Below are positions 33,914-46,684 of a stretch of 64,000 bases of DNA, piece after piece (within the stretch, counting starts at the first letter, position 1; each line of letters opens with the position of its first letter). A program made the translations under genes and the position numbers. The notes beneath the pieces were generated by a model. That model saw only the letters and a list, made by a program, of their open reading frames with translations. It was not told where the DNA came from and did not search any database. This DNA is from Strongyloides papillosus (Eukaryota > Nematoda > Chromadorea > Rhabditida > Strongyloididae): positions 1,054,001-1,118,000 of the forward strand of contig SRSI01000028.1 in NCBI GenBank assembly GCA_005656395.1, written 5' to 3'.

Positions 33914-34333
33914 CTAAAATATATCCAAATAAAGTTCGTGTTGAATCATTATGATCTTGTAAAAACGATATAATAATAAAATTATACCAATTATATAAGT
34001 TACAGTAGCTATAGTACCTATAAGAAAATCTAAAAATGCAAATGGAATATAAATGAAAACATTTGGCTTATTCGATAAGTTTTGTTGAACATCTAAAATA
34101 TGGGCTACAAAAGATAATGTGAAAATATTCCAAAAAACCAAATTAAAAAACTGATAACATTTATACTGCTACAATCATGACACATGCATTCAAGTATTAT
34201 TATTAATGTTATAGAAAAAATCTAAATTTTATAAACGTATAATAAAAACATTTATATAACTTGCCACTTTTGTTGTCTGTAGAACTCCGTATGGTAGTGT
34301 AATTGGGAATTTTTTTTTAAACTTCAACTTCAT
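33914..34333 (-). CDS. Possible small four-helix membrane protein
   Basis: The 3' exon (34168-33914) starts after a TTGTAG acceptor and encodes QYKCYQFFNLVFWNIFTLSFVAH, then a helix FIYIPFAFLDFLIGTIATVTYI and a continuous hydrophobic run to a short tail. An upstream piece starting at ATG 34333 encodes MKLKFKKKFPITLPYGVLQTTK, but its donor site is not clear. The layout resembles small tetraspan (MARVEL-like) proteins of about 120 aa. The first exon is uncertain. Confidence 0.3.
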
Positions 34334-37300
34334 TTTTTGAATTATATTGTTAAATTTAATTTTTATAGTAAAAAATGAAATGTAACAATATTTAAAACAA
34401 AATAAAAAAGGTAATAATTTTACATGCAATTATTGGTAATTTGTGAATTTATACAATCATAATTTTTTTAAATTAATATGCTAATTTTTTAATAGTGAAA
34501 ATGTTCAAATTTATAGAAGAAAAAATTGTATTTTTTCGTTTCGGTAGGGCTATTTTTGGATTTGATTTTAGTTATAACAAAATGACTATATAATAAAATA
34601 AAGTAGGAATAATGAAAAATGATAAATTCACGTCGGTAAATAGAAAAAAATTAGAATTTTAATTAATTTTAAAGCATAAATAGCAGATAGCGCATCTTGG
34701 TCATTTTTGTATGTATGCCTCAATTAAAACAAATAATTTGAATTTTTAACAAATAAAAATAATTAAATAGTAAATAGGGTATTCTAAAGTGAGAATGTGA
34801 TACTGCTTACTGATGATGAGAAAAGATTCAGAAAATAAAGACCTTAATAAATTTCTTTAATTTTATTACGCAAAATAAACTACGTTTATATACATTTAAT
34901 AAATTGTTTTGTGGAGATTGTGAATCATTTATTTACATAATGATAAATAGAGATTTCAAGATCTTGATGTCTATTATTGAGATACTTTTTAGGGAGAAAT
35001 TGATAAAGAATTTTATAGTTGGAGATCCTACAAGTCTAGTTAACATAAAGCTCAGTGTTTTACCTGTTTGTTTTGAAGCTTGTAGCAAATATAACGTTAT
35101 GGACTCTAAATTTGGAGCTTACACCTAGATAATTTGAATATTATGGGAGTGCACCAGACGAAGAGATAAAAACGCGAGATACAGTTATAAATATATGAAA
35201 AAGATATGTAACTAAGTTTATCGTGCAAAAAATGAACATAGAACACTATGTGTTTAAAAAGATATTTCGAGATATTGTAGCATATTCACTTTCTGTAGCG
35301 AAAATTGACAAGATCACTTGTTAAAAGATAATATAGACATTATTATTTAAGATGTTTTTTAATAAAATATAATTTAAACATAATTAACAACCAAAAGCAA
35401 CCTTTTTCTATTGGCCGTACCGAAACAGAAAAGTACCATTGCTCCTTATACTAAGAGAAAGAACTTTTATAATAAAATAAGTGTGTTGTTTTTAGTAATT
35501 TAAGACGAAATTTAAGAATTTTATGATAAATTCTGAATATATGAATGTTATATAATGAAAATGGTATATTTTCACTTATTAAAACGTTGGAAAATAATAG
35601 AGGAAAATTAAAACTTCTAATATTTGCGATATTTTAATATTTCAAGTTTTAATTATTCTACAAAAGGCAATTTTAAAACAAAGCATAGTTTAAACAAAGT
35701 ATAGCCAAAATTTTTGACGCCTCGCTTTTGTTTTAATGCTAATTTAATGGAAATGTTTTTGAATAAGACTTTATTTGAATGGATAAGAAAAGAATTAGAT
35801 AATAAATTCATAAAAATATTTTTCGAACAAGTATTGAACACTCTATTTACAGGAGGCATTAAAATTACCACTTATTGTTTAAAATACATTATTTTGTAAA
35901 GCTGACTTGTAAATAAAATTAGTAAATATAACGCATATATCTCTCCTTATAATTAATTTCAATAGGTTACAATAAAAAGTGGATAAGTTTGATAAAAAAA
36001 ATCACAGCGTGTTTTATTATATACATATTCCAAATATTGTACTTTTTTGATTACAATCAATATACACTTACTTACAAAATTTTGGTTATTATAAGTAATA
36101 ATATTCTTAAAATATAGATTATTATTGAAAACCGAATTTAAATTTTTTCATAATTAGAAAAAGTAATTTATAATTGTCATAAATCTTTAAAATTTTCCAA
36201 CATTTTAGTAATTACAATTTGATTTGTTAACTTTTTAATTCAAATATTCATAGATAATTATTATGACTTTTGGAATATATTTAAACTTTTCAAAAAACTT
36301 TTTTGATTTACCAAAGATAGGTTGGTAGGAATTTTATCATTATTATTTTTATGTTTCATTTTTTCTACAAATAATAAATGATAATAAAAAATTACAACTA
36401 ATTTTTCATTATTGTATTACTATTTTACTTAATTGAATAATATCTAAAGTAAATAGTTGAACTTTTTTAACCTAATTACAATCAAGTTTCCACCATTTGT
36501 TTAACACGATACCCATTTAATTTTAATAGAATTTATAAGATAAATTTTTAAAATATATCCGGTACAACTATAAACTTTCGCTTAATATTTTTTTAAACAT
36601 TTATAGTACAACATAATGTCATTTTAATTGAGAAATTCGACCCACTTCTAAATCCATAACTTTAAAACAAAGATTCAGATAAAAATTTTTAAAAATTAAA
36701 AAACCTGAAATTAAAATTTACCTTTAAATTTCCTTAAGAATGAAAATTGTATATTTTAAAAAGTATGTGTTTCTATTTTTTATATTAATGAAGCTGCGGT
36801 TTGTAATTTTTATTTTAGCTTACACATCAGAATTTATTGGTTTGAAAACTGAAAACACGATCAATTTGAAGAATGTTGTATAAAAATAATTAAATTTTAA
36901 AAACTAATTATAAATTTCAAGATCTTTGCAAAACATTTAAAATAAAAATATATTATTAGACGGAAAAGTAACTTATAAACCAATCGTAAAAATCTGTAAA
37001 AATATTAATTACCTTCAAAGCCAAGATTAAAAATAAACGTATATATTAAAAAAAAACTAAATTAATACCAACTTTTTTTATTAAGATAAAAATTATGGTT
37101 ACAACGTAATTAATTGAGAATTCTCTTACCATAATTCAATTCAATTTGTAATAGAAGTACAATATTTTACAAAATCAATCTTAAATTATTTGTTGTATAA
37201 GAATAAAAAAAATTATTTTTTTCGTTTCAAATTTTTTTTATAATTATCATAATTATCACAAATTTTAGTTAAATAAAAAAATTCGTTTAAAGCAATTTTT

Positions 37301-38640
37301 TTACCATTTTCAAAATTACGATATTATTCTTAACGGTAAAATTAAATTGTAACATAATTATTTGTTGTATTTTTAATATTTCTATTGGCACTACAAAAAC
37401 AATTTATTAGAAGATTTTAAAATCATAATTTTTATTGGAATTTATTAAAATGAATGTTTTATTATTATAAAATAGTCCTTTATTTACTGAAAATTTTATT
37501 AGTAAATTAAATAAATTTTCATGATATTTATTAATCATAGAATTATGATTCATTTATTTCTAATTTATCACTACGTTGATAACAGATAAAATTCATAGGA
37601 AAGACATCTTTTCGAAAGAAACCTTTATCATTATGACTATCAATTTCATAATAATTGTTTACCTAAATTTGTGTTCCATCTTTTCAAATTTATTAATATT
37701 TAATAATTTTAGCTTCAAAATTTTCAGTACCTTGTTAAAAATTAATATTTAAAAATATTTCCGCCGACGAATGGATATTAAATTACTATTTACCCTAACA
37801 GAATTATTAATAGAATTTTTAAATTGAAAAAAAAACAAATCAGAATTTCAAATTAATTGTATATAAAATATACGACTAAAAATAACCAAGAAGATTAACA
37901 TTAAAAATTGTATCTAACAATTTCTAACAAACAGCTGCTAATTTAATAATTGTAATAATATAGTTATTTACTTCTTTAAACGGTAATTTATCAAATAATT
38001 ATTTACCGTTGATATTAAGTTGGTGGCTGACATTAAACACACTAGATAAGCTTATGCTTTCAATCTAGAAAATTAATTCCCATAAATTAATAAACTTCCA
38101 GTCAAAACATTCATTAAGTTTTTTACACTAATCATAATTATTGGCAAAATGATTGTGTCGTAATTCTTCAATATAACGCTTTTCATCATTTTAAACAATA
38201 GTTAAATTAATGATAAAGATAACTGAAATTATCCTTTAAAAAGAAGAATTAATTAGTTTAAAAGAAAGATAATATTTTCATTTTAATAATTTTATATACT
38301 CTAGCATTAAGAAATAAAAATCATTGTGGTAAATTATATATTATTATTAAATTAAGTCAACTACATCTAAAACTTTATTTTTAAAAATGTATTTAAATTT
38401 TGTGAAAAATACTGAATATTTTACATACTGTTGATGTCATCAATTATACTTTTCAAAACATTTCTGTTATTTTTTTGATTTGCATAAAATTCCGAAATAA
38501 AATCTCAGTAACTGAAATTTTTATATTGATAATTTAATTTTAAAATTCTAGTATTAAAATTAGTTAACAAATGAATTTTAATGTCACTACGATTCTCCAA
38601 AAAATAGTATCTCCCGAATACAAATATGTATCACCATTTA
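34334..38640. other. 4.3-kb gene-poor region with one 0.9-kb element
   Basis: Very A/T-rich. Contains the inverted-repeat element at 34528-35436. Overlapping open stretches on both strands at about 35650-35900 are mirror shadows in low-complexity DNA and were not accepted. Nothing else seen. Confidence 0.4.
34528..35436. mobile_element. 909-bp inverted-repeat element
   Basis: Left end GTATTTTTTCGTTTCGGTAG(GGC) and right end (complement) GTACTTTTCTGTTTCGGTAC(GGC) match at 19 of 23 bases. The interior has an open stretch at 34904-35128 (74 codons, TTG at the head) with richer composition, perhaps a relic of a transposase. No clear target duplication. Termini resemble the 175-bp element at 19764-19938. 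Confidence 0.5.
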
Positions 38641-38659
38641 TTTTTTGCTATGTCATGAA

Positions 38660-39590
38660 CAGGTAACATATTTTTCCCACAATGCTATTGATTTTCTTTC
38701 TCATTCCTATAGTTATACATTTCCTGTTTTCTTGAATGTGGCATCTGAATCCAATGAAGCATATTTTGAGCAGAAATACCATTCGAAAAATGACCGAGGT
38801 AAACTTGCAGACGTAAATTATTTAATTGATCCGAATTTAAACCACCTGTAACAAATGAAATAATAGCACGCAAGCTATTAACAATAACTATCTCACTATA
38901 TTCCTTTGGTACAAGTCGTAAAAGTCTATTGTTTGATATAAAATGTTTATCTCCAAGAATTTCTTAAACAAAATCTATTTTTGGATATAATAATCTAGCT
39001 AAAAACCGTAAAAGTTCCAATAGATCTTAATACATGAAGTTGTTGAACTATATTTTTAAAATTTTAATCGACAGACATTTTTGATAACATAATTAATGTT
39101 CTTTGAGAATTTTGAACGCAATAAAAATATTTTTGTTCAGAAATTGTAAAGTTTTGCCTATAATAGCATCTTAATAATATTTTAACACTTATCTCAAGAA
39201 AATTTCCAATAATCTATTGAATTAACACCTAATGAAATATGTCAAATAGATAATATTTTTCAGAAAAACATTAAAGCCAGAATCTCCTAACGTAATAAAC
39301 CCTGTTCATTGATAAGGGGAATTTGGTATCTTATGTACTAAGGAACTTAAAATTTCATGTTTAAAGAAAACCATAGGTTCATTTGATTTTTCGTTAAATT
39401 TTTCTCTTGTGGTATTTTATGCATATGTAACATATACCTTTCATCAGCCATAAAGTTTAATATCTTTTCCCTCACAACCACAATATTCAATTTCTTCTTA
39501 CTTAGAAATAAATTCATTTTTATTTAAAAAAACCAAACATACAGGTATCATTATAATGCCAGGATCTTCTCCTTTTTTCCAAAATTGTAC
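38660..39590 (-). pseudogene. Lipase pseudogene, relic of the gene at 40072-41302
   Basis: On the minus strand fragments follow the neighbouring lipase in order: EDPGIIMIP (signal-end region), MLHMHKIPQEKNLTKNQ (cf. MHRIPQGKHLPKNQ), then CVQNSQRTLIM where the lipase has YIGHSQGTLIM, and near 38870-38700 SDQLNNLRLQVYLGHFSNG with MLHWIQM. The nucleophile elbow has lost both glycines, and there are many frame changes and stops, so decay is real and old. Confidence 0.8.
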
Positions 39591-40071
39591 GATAAAAAAA
39601 TAAAATAATTATTTTTCTCATAACTTTTAACCTTTAAATTAACTCAATACCGCATTATTTCCTAATTATCAACAATAAAAATTTATGATATAGCTGTGTT
39701 ACGTAAAAAATTTATTTTCTCATTAATTTGAAAAAAAATTGTGATTATGAATTTCTCAAATGAATAATTATCTCAAGAAATATTAAAAATAACAAACAAG
39801 AAAAATTATTTTTAATATTTTAATAATTATATAAAAGAAAAATAATTTGTTATTCGTTTTTTATTTATAAATGAAAATAATTTTATAAACGAGCAATGAT
39901 TAAATAAAATGATAATTGAAATGTTTTTGTTGGAAATTTTTTAACAAAAAAGTTATGTGAAATATAAATCTTTTAACGATTCAAATTGTAATATTGTGGA
40001 ATATTTAAAAAAAATAAAAATCTGTATTTATTTAAAAGATTTAAATTTTTTATATTTAGACATAATACATA
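39591..40071. other. Spacer between lipase copies
   Basis: A/T-rich, no gene seen. The promoter side of the pseudogene and the 3' side of the intact lipase. Confidence 0.35.
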
Positions 40072-41302
40072 TTAGTTATCCTTAATATCATTTTTAATAT
40101 TAAGTAAGATGTTGTTATAAATTTCTGGTGCCGCTCGAAGACCCCAAATAAAGTCGAGATGATTAAAATCTTTGTATTCAAAGTTTCCTTTTAATGAAGA
40201 GCGTTTAAGTTTCTTAACCAAACTGTTTATAACATCTTTTGAATTAGCAAGGTAATCACTTTTACTCCAGTGTAAATATGTAGCAACATTAACATTTGAG
40301 ATATTATAAATTGGTGGTCTAGGTTGTCCATAATATTTCATATTTAAATATCTGGACCCATAATCATACATTTGTTGTTTATTCGAATTGACCATTTGAA
40401 TCCAGTGGTTCATATTTTTAAGTGATGTATCTGCTGGGAAGTGTCCTAAAAAGACATCAAAACGGGAAATATTTAATTGTTCAGAATTTTTTCCCGTAAA
40501 TAAAATGAAAATATCCTTACATACGTCTCGAAAAATTGGAAGCGCACAAAATGTCCTACTAATTTCGTTGTCTATCCACTTATTTGACATGAAATTTTTC
40601 CCTCCTAGAATAATATTAAGAAGCATTTCCTGATGGTTTAAAAGCTTAGATATTTCATATAGTGGTCCTTTTAAATGACCAACTGTTCCTATTGGAGCAA
40701 GAGCATGAAATTGGCGAATTTTTTGTGAAAAGGTAGTATTTAATGATAACTTGGAAAACATAATTAATGTTCCTTGAGAATGTCCAATGTAATAAATATA
40801 TTTTTGCCCAGTAATTTGTAAAGCTTTATCAATCATAGCATCTAAATCATACTTTACCATTTCATCCCAGGAGAATTTCCAATATTCTCTTGAATTACTA
40901 TTTAATGAAATATGTCCGGTAGAATAAGTATTTCCTCTAACATTTCCCATAAACACATCAAAGCCAGCATCTGCAAACATAAATCCCGCTGATTGGTAGG
41001 GCAGGTTTGATACCCAATCTGCTGATGAACTTAAAAGTCCATGTTGAAGGAAAACCACTGGTCTCGTTTGATTTTTTGGCAAATGTTTCCCCTGTGGTAT
41101 CCTATGCATGTTTAATTTGTACCCATCAGCAGTTGTTACTTCAATATTTTGACCCTCATAACCCCAATATTTTATTATTTCAATCTAAAAAAATTTTGCT
41201 TTTAAAAAAAACAACTAAATTTACCGGAGTCATTTTAACTGCTGGATCTTCAGCAAGAACATAATATTGCAGAGCAATCAAAATAATAAGTATAAACATC
41301 AT
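40072..41302 (-). CDS. Secreted acid lipase (lysosomal/gastric lipase family)
   Basis: Exon 1 (41302-41225) encodes signal peptide MMFILIILIALQYYVLA and AEDPAVKMTP. A 40-nt intron leads to exon 2 (41184-40072); total 396 aa, the family norm. The N-terminal lid motif is IEIIKYWGYEGQN followed by VTTADGYKLNMHRIPQGK. Alpha/beta-hydrolase hallmarks are HGLLSSSADW, the nucleophile elbow GHSQG (Ser162), acid Asp336 in SKSDYLA and His368 in DFNHLDFIWG. It should hydrolyse triglycerides or cholesteryl esters in the lysosome or gut lumen, like the nematode lipl genes. The adjacent decayed copy shows local duplication. High confidence. Confidence 0.93.
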
Positions 41303-41511
41303 ATGAAATATTAGTATGTTTCTCTTAATGAAAAGTCTTCCTTTTTATATTTAAAAAATTCTTATCTATACTGTTTCCACATGAAAATTGATATTTCACC
41401 ACTCATTCTTAAAAAGTCTACTGATTTAAAATTTTTATCAAAGAATTCTAGTTTATTTACTTAAATCTTAAAATTATAAAAATGTCAATTTTTTTATCTA
41501 CTCTTAGTCAT

Positions 41512-42648
41512 TCATTCTTTATTCCCAAATATAGAATTTTTGAAATAGCTTCTCATCAAATTATAGTTTACATATCTTTGAATTGTATTTATATATGAAA
41601 GCATCGTATTTCGAAAAAATTTAACTTTTAGTAAAATTCCAATTCCTTCAATTAATGGTATTGTATTAATGATGGCAAAAAGTATAAAACCAAATAAAAC
41701 ACTTTCATAATTAATTATTACAATAATTATGTATAAAATTAATGGTAACCAAAACAGCAATATTAATGTTATTTGATAAAATAACAAAAACGTAATAAGT
41801 TCTTCTTCAATTACTACAGAAAAATTAGATAAAGAATTTTTTTTGCTTTTAAACCATTTATAAAGTTTTCTTAGAGTAATCATTGCACTTATATAAAAAA
41901 ATATGATCATAACAAGTGCACTAATACCAAAGAATAGAAATGTTTTGTTATTAAAAGCATACGTTATAAAAAAAGGATATGTCTTGTGATTATAATCATA
42001 ATAAATTTCCGTTAAACAATTTTTTTTGATATTTAATGTTTGAATACTTGTTAATCGACTGGAGGAAAGTGATAATCCAAGAGTTAACGTAATCCATAAA
42101 ATACAAAAAAATGAATGTATAAAAAAATATCGAAATTTCGAAAGAAGTTTTTGTTTTGCTATTTCATAATATCTTATAAATGTTACTATATTTAAAAAAT
42201 AATTTTGATAACCAACAAAAAAAATCCATAAAATAAAAGATATTAATATTATTTTCTCACTTAAATGTGATAAAGCTTTTCCACAAAATATAAAAACATA
42301 ATCTTTTGTTATGAATCCCTCAATTTTTGTTATTAAAGTAAATGTTGAAATTATAAAATTTACAAAAAATGTATGATAAAATATTTTACCATTCTTCTTT
42401 ATTAGTGTAAAGTTGTTAATTCCTAACATAAAGATAAGCTTTATATTAATAATTATAGATAGTGATGAAATTATTGTCGTATAAACACTATAGTATCTTC
42501 TTATACTTGAAGAATCATCTTCATTATTTGTATCTACATATAAATTTTAATTAATTTTTAAATTTGAATATTTTTATAGAGGAAAAATAAACTTACATTT
42601 TTTGTATTTAAACAATGTTGAATTGTCTAATTCGTAATTGCTAATCAT
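41512..42648 (-). CDS. Nematode serpentine receptor (7TM)
   Basis: Exon 1 (42648-42597, MISNYELDNSTLFKYKK) is joined through codon T|AT across a 63-nt intron to exon 2 (42533-41512), giving about 357 aa. TM1 is YYSVYTTIISSLSIIINIKL. Further hydrophobic helices, a Cys/Asn-rich second extracellular loop (NCLTEIYYDYNHKTYPF), a basic third intracellular loop (RKLYKWFKSKKNS) and a final helix GFILFAIINTIPLIEGIGIL follow, then an amphipathic tail. This is the layout of the Str/Sri/Srh-like chemoreceptor superfamily; the exact class is not assignable by eye. The N-terminal NST is a glycosylation site. Divergent from the kinase gene at 42985. Confidence 0.72.
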
Positions 42649-42984
42649 ATTGACAATTGTAATAGTCATATAGTTTTTAAAAAAAACATTAACATAAAAA
42701 TAACAATGTTTAGAAAATGAAAACACCACCATTAAAAGATTTAAAATATACTATGTATGTATAATGATGTTCGTTAAACATTTTTTTTAAATTGTATGTC
42801 AACAGGATGTAAAAAACACAGTACACTTCGTTTTATAAAATCTGTTTAATAAAACGGATGATTCAAATTTTCAAATAATTATTTAATATATAATTAAAGC
42901 AATTTTTTTATTTAATATCTTTTCCCTTTTGACAAGTGTTAACTGAAGTACACGTCTTTTATGTTATATTAAATAAAAATAATA

Positions 42985-43971
42985 ATGGCTGACGATGATG
43001 ACATTGGAAAGTCATTAGGACTCGTGCCTAATTCAACTGTTTCTTCACAAACGGCTAATTATAAAATTATTAAATTACTTGGTGAAGGTGGATTTGGAGC
43101 TGTTTTTCTTGTATCTTCTTCTTTAACATATAATGTTAAATACGCATTGAAAGTTGAAAAAAAAACAACACGAAGAAAAGACCCAAAACTCCAGATGGAA
43201 GTTAGTATTCTTGAAAGTCTTAAAAAAGAAAAATGCCAAAATTTTACGGAAATAATTGATAAAGGAAAAACTTCAACTTATTATTTTGTTGTAATGGAAT
43301 TAGTTGGAAAGTCATTAGCAGATATTAGGGATAAATTGGGTAAAGTTTTTTCTCTTGGTTGTGGAATAAGAACAATGATGCAATGTGCTGATGCAATAAA
43401 TGCATTCCATGGTTTGGGATATTTACATAGAGATTTGAAACCAGGAAATTTTTGTATTGGTATAGAAGATAAAAGAAGAACTATTTATTTATTAGATTTT
43501 GGTATGGCTAGAAAATTTTTAAATGATAAAGGTGAATTAAAAAGACCAAGGAAACAAGTAAATTTTAAGGGTACATTAAAATTTGCTCCAATACGCCTTC
43601 ATCAAGGACAAGAGTATAGTCGTAAAGATGATGCCGAGTCTTGGTATTATATGCTACAAGATTTAGTTAATAGAAGAGGTTTACCATGGAAAAAATTAAG
43701 TGACATGAATTCAATTAGAGTGTCTAAAGAAGAATCAAGAAAACCAGAAAATATATCACGTCTTATTGGTGATTTTCCATGTAAGAATGAATTTGAAACG
43801 ATTTTATTATATATAGATAAATTAGATTATGTCCACAGTGTTGATTTTGTATACATAAACAAAATTATGGATGAAGCGGCAAAAGTAGCAAAGAATAGTC
43901 CTGATGATCCTTATGATTGGGAACTATCTTCCCGAAGAATGGTAACATATATTTTAGTTACCAATATATAA
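42985..43971 (+). CDS. TTBK/casein-kinase-1-like Ser/Thr kinase
   Basis: Single exon, 328 aa, essentially only a kinase domain. Gly-rich loop GEGGFGAVF (33-41), ATP-anchoring Lys56 in YALKVEKK, catalytic loop HRDLKPGNF (148-156), DFG at 171-173, and the CK1-type features GTLKFAPIRLHQGQEYSRKDDAESW in place of APE and LPWKKL in helix F. All catalytic residues are present, so it should be active. Nematodes have many such short TTBK-like kinases, often germline or sperm expressed; expression here is unknown. The start ATGGCTGACGATG fits. Confidence 0.93.
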   Translation: MADDDDIGKSLGLVPNSTVSSQTANYKIIKLLGEGGFGAVFLVSSSLTYNVKYALKVEKKTTRRKDPKLQMEVSILESLKKEKCQNFTEIIDKGKTSTYYFVVMELVGKSLADIRDKLGKVFSLGCGIRTMMQCADAINAFHGLGYLHRDLKPGNFCIGIEDKRRTIYLLDFGMARKFLNDKGELKRPRKQVNFKGTLKFAPIRLHQGQEYSRKDDAESWYYMLQDLVNRRGLPWKKLSDMNSIRVSKEESRKPENISRLIGDFPCKNEFETILLYIDKLDYVHSVDFVYINKIMDEAAKVAKNSPDDPYDWELSSRRMVTYILVTNI

Positions 43972-44242
43972 ATTAAAATAAAAATTTAATTAAGTTAGAC
44001 AATTTAATATGTAACAAATGTTCTTAGTGATTTTACACACAATTACTTATTCATAATAAAAATATTATAATAAATGATTATTATAACTACAAAAAAGTGT
44101 ACACAATAACATTACAAAATATTGTATCCTTAACCAAATATATTTTTTTCTCTTTTCATTATGTTTGATATATGTCAGTTTTTTCAAAATATTAAAATTG
44201 AAAAATCCTAGAAAACAAATAAATAATATGTGAAAGTGCATT

Positions 44243-46684
44243 TTAAGCCAAATAATGATATTCATCTTTTGTATCAGCTCTTTTAAGGTACATCTTGTCT
44301 ATCAATGATTCGATATTTCTTTTTATAAAAGACATATCCGGAACAAATCGAGATCTCGTTTGTGATATTATTTCACTAACAAGATCATTATGCTTTATAA
44401 CTTTTCTTGACTTCATTATTCTAACAATGACGCATTCTATATAATATTTGCGATCATGTAATAATTCTTGTGCAACTTGTTCAACTTCTCTTTCAATGAT
44501 TTTTTGATTTTGTGGTTGTGGGAGACGGAATTTTATACGTTTACCTTGATACTTTTGAATTATAAATAACATATGAAGACAAAGAAAATGTTGGATCATG
44601 ACATATAAGTAATGTATGTTCAACAAATATTTTTAAGTTTTTAACTACTACATCATGAGATAAAGATGATTTTTGACATAATTCTTGAACTGTCAATTGA
44701 TCTATACCCTCAAATGATAGCCATATTGATGCTTGTGTAACATTCATAGTTATGAGGTAACTTTTAAAATCTGTCTGATTTTTGATATCTACTGTAAACA
44801 TATGATAGAGCCAACATAATTTTCTTCCATTGTGTTTTGTATGATAGAATGAATCAAAACTATCTATAATTTCCCCTATGTATTTAGAAACAATTGGTGG
44901 TGGTAAAGGAATTGATGGTTTATCGTCATTTGGACTATTAGAATTACCACCAATTCCATTGATACTGTAAGGCCAAGCACAAGCTTGAAGTACATTAAAA
45001 TTTATAGAAACATTTGTAAATAATTTACAATATATAGAGTTAAGATATCCAGTACATAATTCTTTACTAATATTAATGTCAGAAAACATCCGGCAAAGTT
45101 TATTGGTAAATTCATAACCACATGCCTCCTTTAATTTCGAAACCATCAACTCTTCATATTCGTGATTAGTTGAAAGGTTATGAATAAGACGATTTGCAAG
45201 CATTTTAGAATAAAATTTTTGAAAATTATCTTTGTCTTCGAGATATTTAAAGATAATAATAGCTTTAGACAAATTACTATCAATATCTTTTTCATCAACA
45301 TTTTTGGCTCTTTTTAAAAGACTGTCAACATATTTAGCTGTCTTTTCACTGGCTTTTGATATAATTTTCGGGTTTTCTTTATAATTAACAATATAATGCA
45401 TTGCATTATCGAGACTTTTAGTAAATTCTCCAGCTCCGTTAAAGACATTTTTGACTAAATTATTATATTTGTTATATATAACTATTACATTATCAACAAA
45501 TAACTGTGGTGTGCTTGAATTATCGCACTTCCATACATTCATAACTCCATCATCAACAGCTTTCTTATGAAATTCTTTAATAAGTATAGACAATCCATCA
45601 GGTTTCAATGGTTCGAGAATATTAAAAACAATTTTCAAATATTTCTCATCTTCCTCATATAATATTTCACTAGTTGCATCATCAAATTGTTTTTTATGTT
45701 GATTGACCATCAATCTCAGACAAACTTCATGAACTTTTTTCTCACTTGAAGGATCTAAAAATAACCTAGCACGTTTTCTTTCATTTTCTATTTCATTCAA
45801 TATCTTCTCCATGTACTCTCGTATTGGGAGTGCTGCAAATTTATTTGCTAGTATCTGATTACAATATGTCCTAGTTTTTTCAAGATAAGATAATTCAAAT
45901 GATTGAGAATAAAATGTATAAATAGTCTCCTGAAAATCACCTGATATAACGTCTACATTTTTACTTATTTTCGGTACTTCATATTTATCAAGAAGAACAA
46001 ATGAATTTATTGCTGCATGAACTTCCTCTATTGAGTCACATTTATATCCTTCACGGTGTTGATTTATAACTTCAAATATTGCAAAATATAAGGGATCACG
46101 AATTTTCAAAACCATTTCTTGCTTCCAAATTCCCAGAACAAGTCCACCAATAGAACACGGTACTTTTTCAGTAGTACGATTTAATGCTTTGTTTTTATTT
46201 TGCATTGATCCATTTTGCTTTTCTAATAATCTATTAAGATAGCTAAATTAAAATAAAAAAATATAGAGTATTTATAATTAAAAACATACTAAAAAAGTGT
46301 ATGTAGTATTTTAGAAGCTTCATAATATTGTTCCCATAATTTAACATATTTATTAATAAGTACATCACCATTGTACATAGCTAAGTGTTCTCTTAATGTT
46401 TCTACATGTTTCAATACACATAGTTTAACACTTTCAAATAAATGTTTTTCGTGAGTACTAGGTACACAAATACAGAGATGATAAATTTCAGTAAAATTAT
46501 AATCCCATGTCATCTTATCAATAGGTTGAAAGGTTAGAATCTTTACAACAGTTTTTTCAATTTTCGGCCATTCATCATTGAAGTTTAAACTTTTTGGTTT
46601 CATCGCATGTTGCCTAGTCCCAGACATAGTATTTATTTTTGAACAAGACACTTCACCTATAATAATTAAACGTTTATTGTACAT
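44243..46684 (-). CDS. CUL2: Cullin-2, scaffold of CRL2 ubiquitin ligase (one apparent frameshift)
   Basis: Exon 1 (46684-46290; probable start 46627 MSGTRQ or 46603 MKPKSLNF, matching other CUL2 starts) is joined through TA|C across a 47-nt intron to exon 2 (46242-44243), about 780 aa. The N-terminal repeats bind Elongin C and a VHL-box receptor. The cullin-homology domain has KYLEDKDNFQKFYSKMLANRLIH, LKEACGYEFTNKLCRM and AWPYSING. The winged-helix end has IVRIMKSRKV, with the neddylation Lys, and DEYHYLA. ISQTRSRF and the FSLSSYVIY region point to CUL2 rather than CUL1, 3 or 5. The frame slips at the TTTT of 44553-44556; one base fewer restores the consensus. No other damage, so probably an assembly error. 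Confidence 0.92.

Noticed and set aside
35653..35899. Overlapping open frames on both strands
   Set aside because: Mirror frames in low-complexity DNA, no recognised motif.
44243..44626. Separate small gene after cullin
   Set aside because: It is the winged-helix C-terminus of cullin-2 in a slipped frame.
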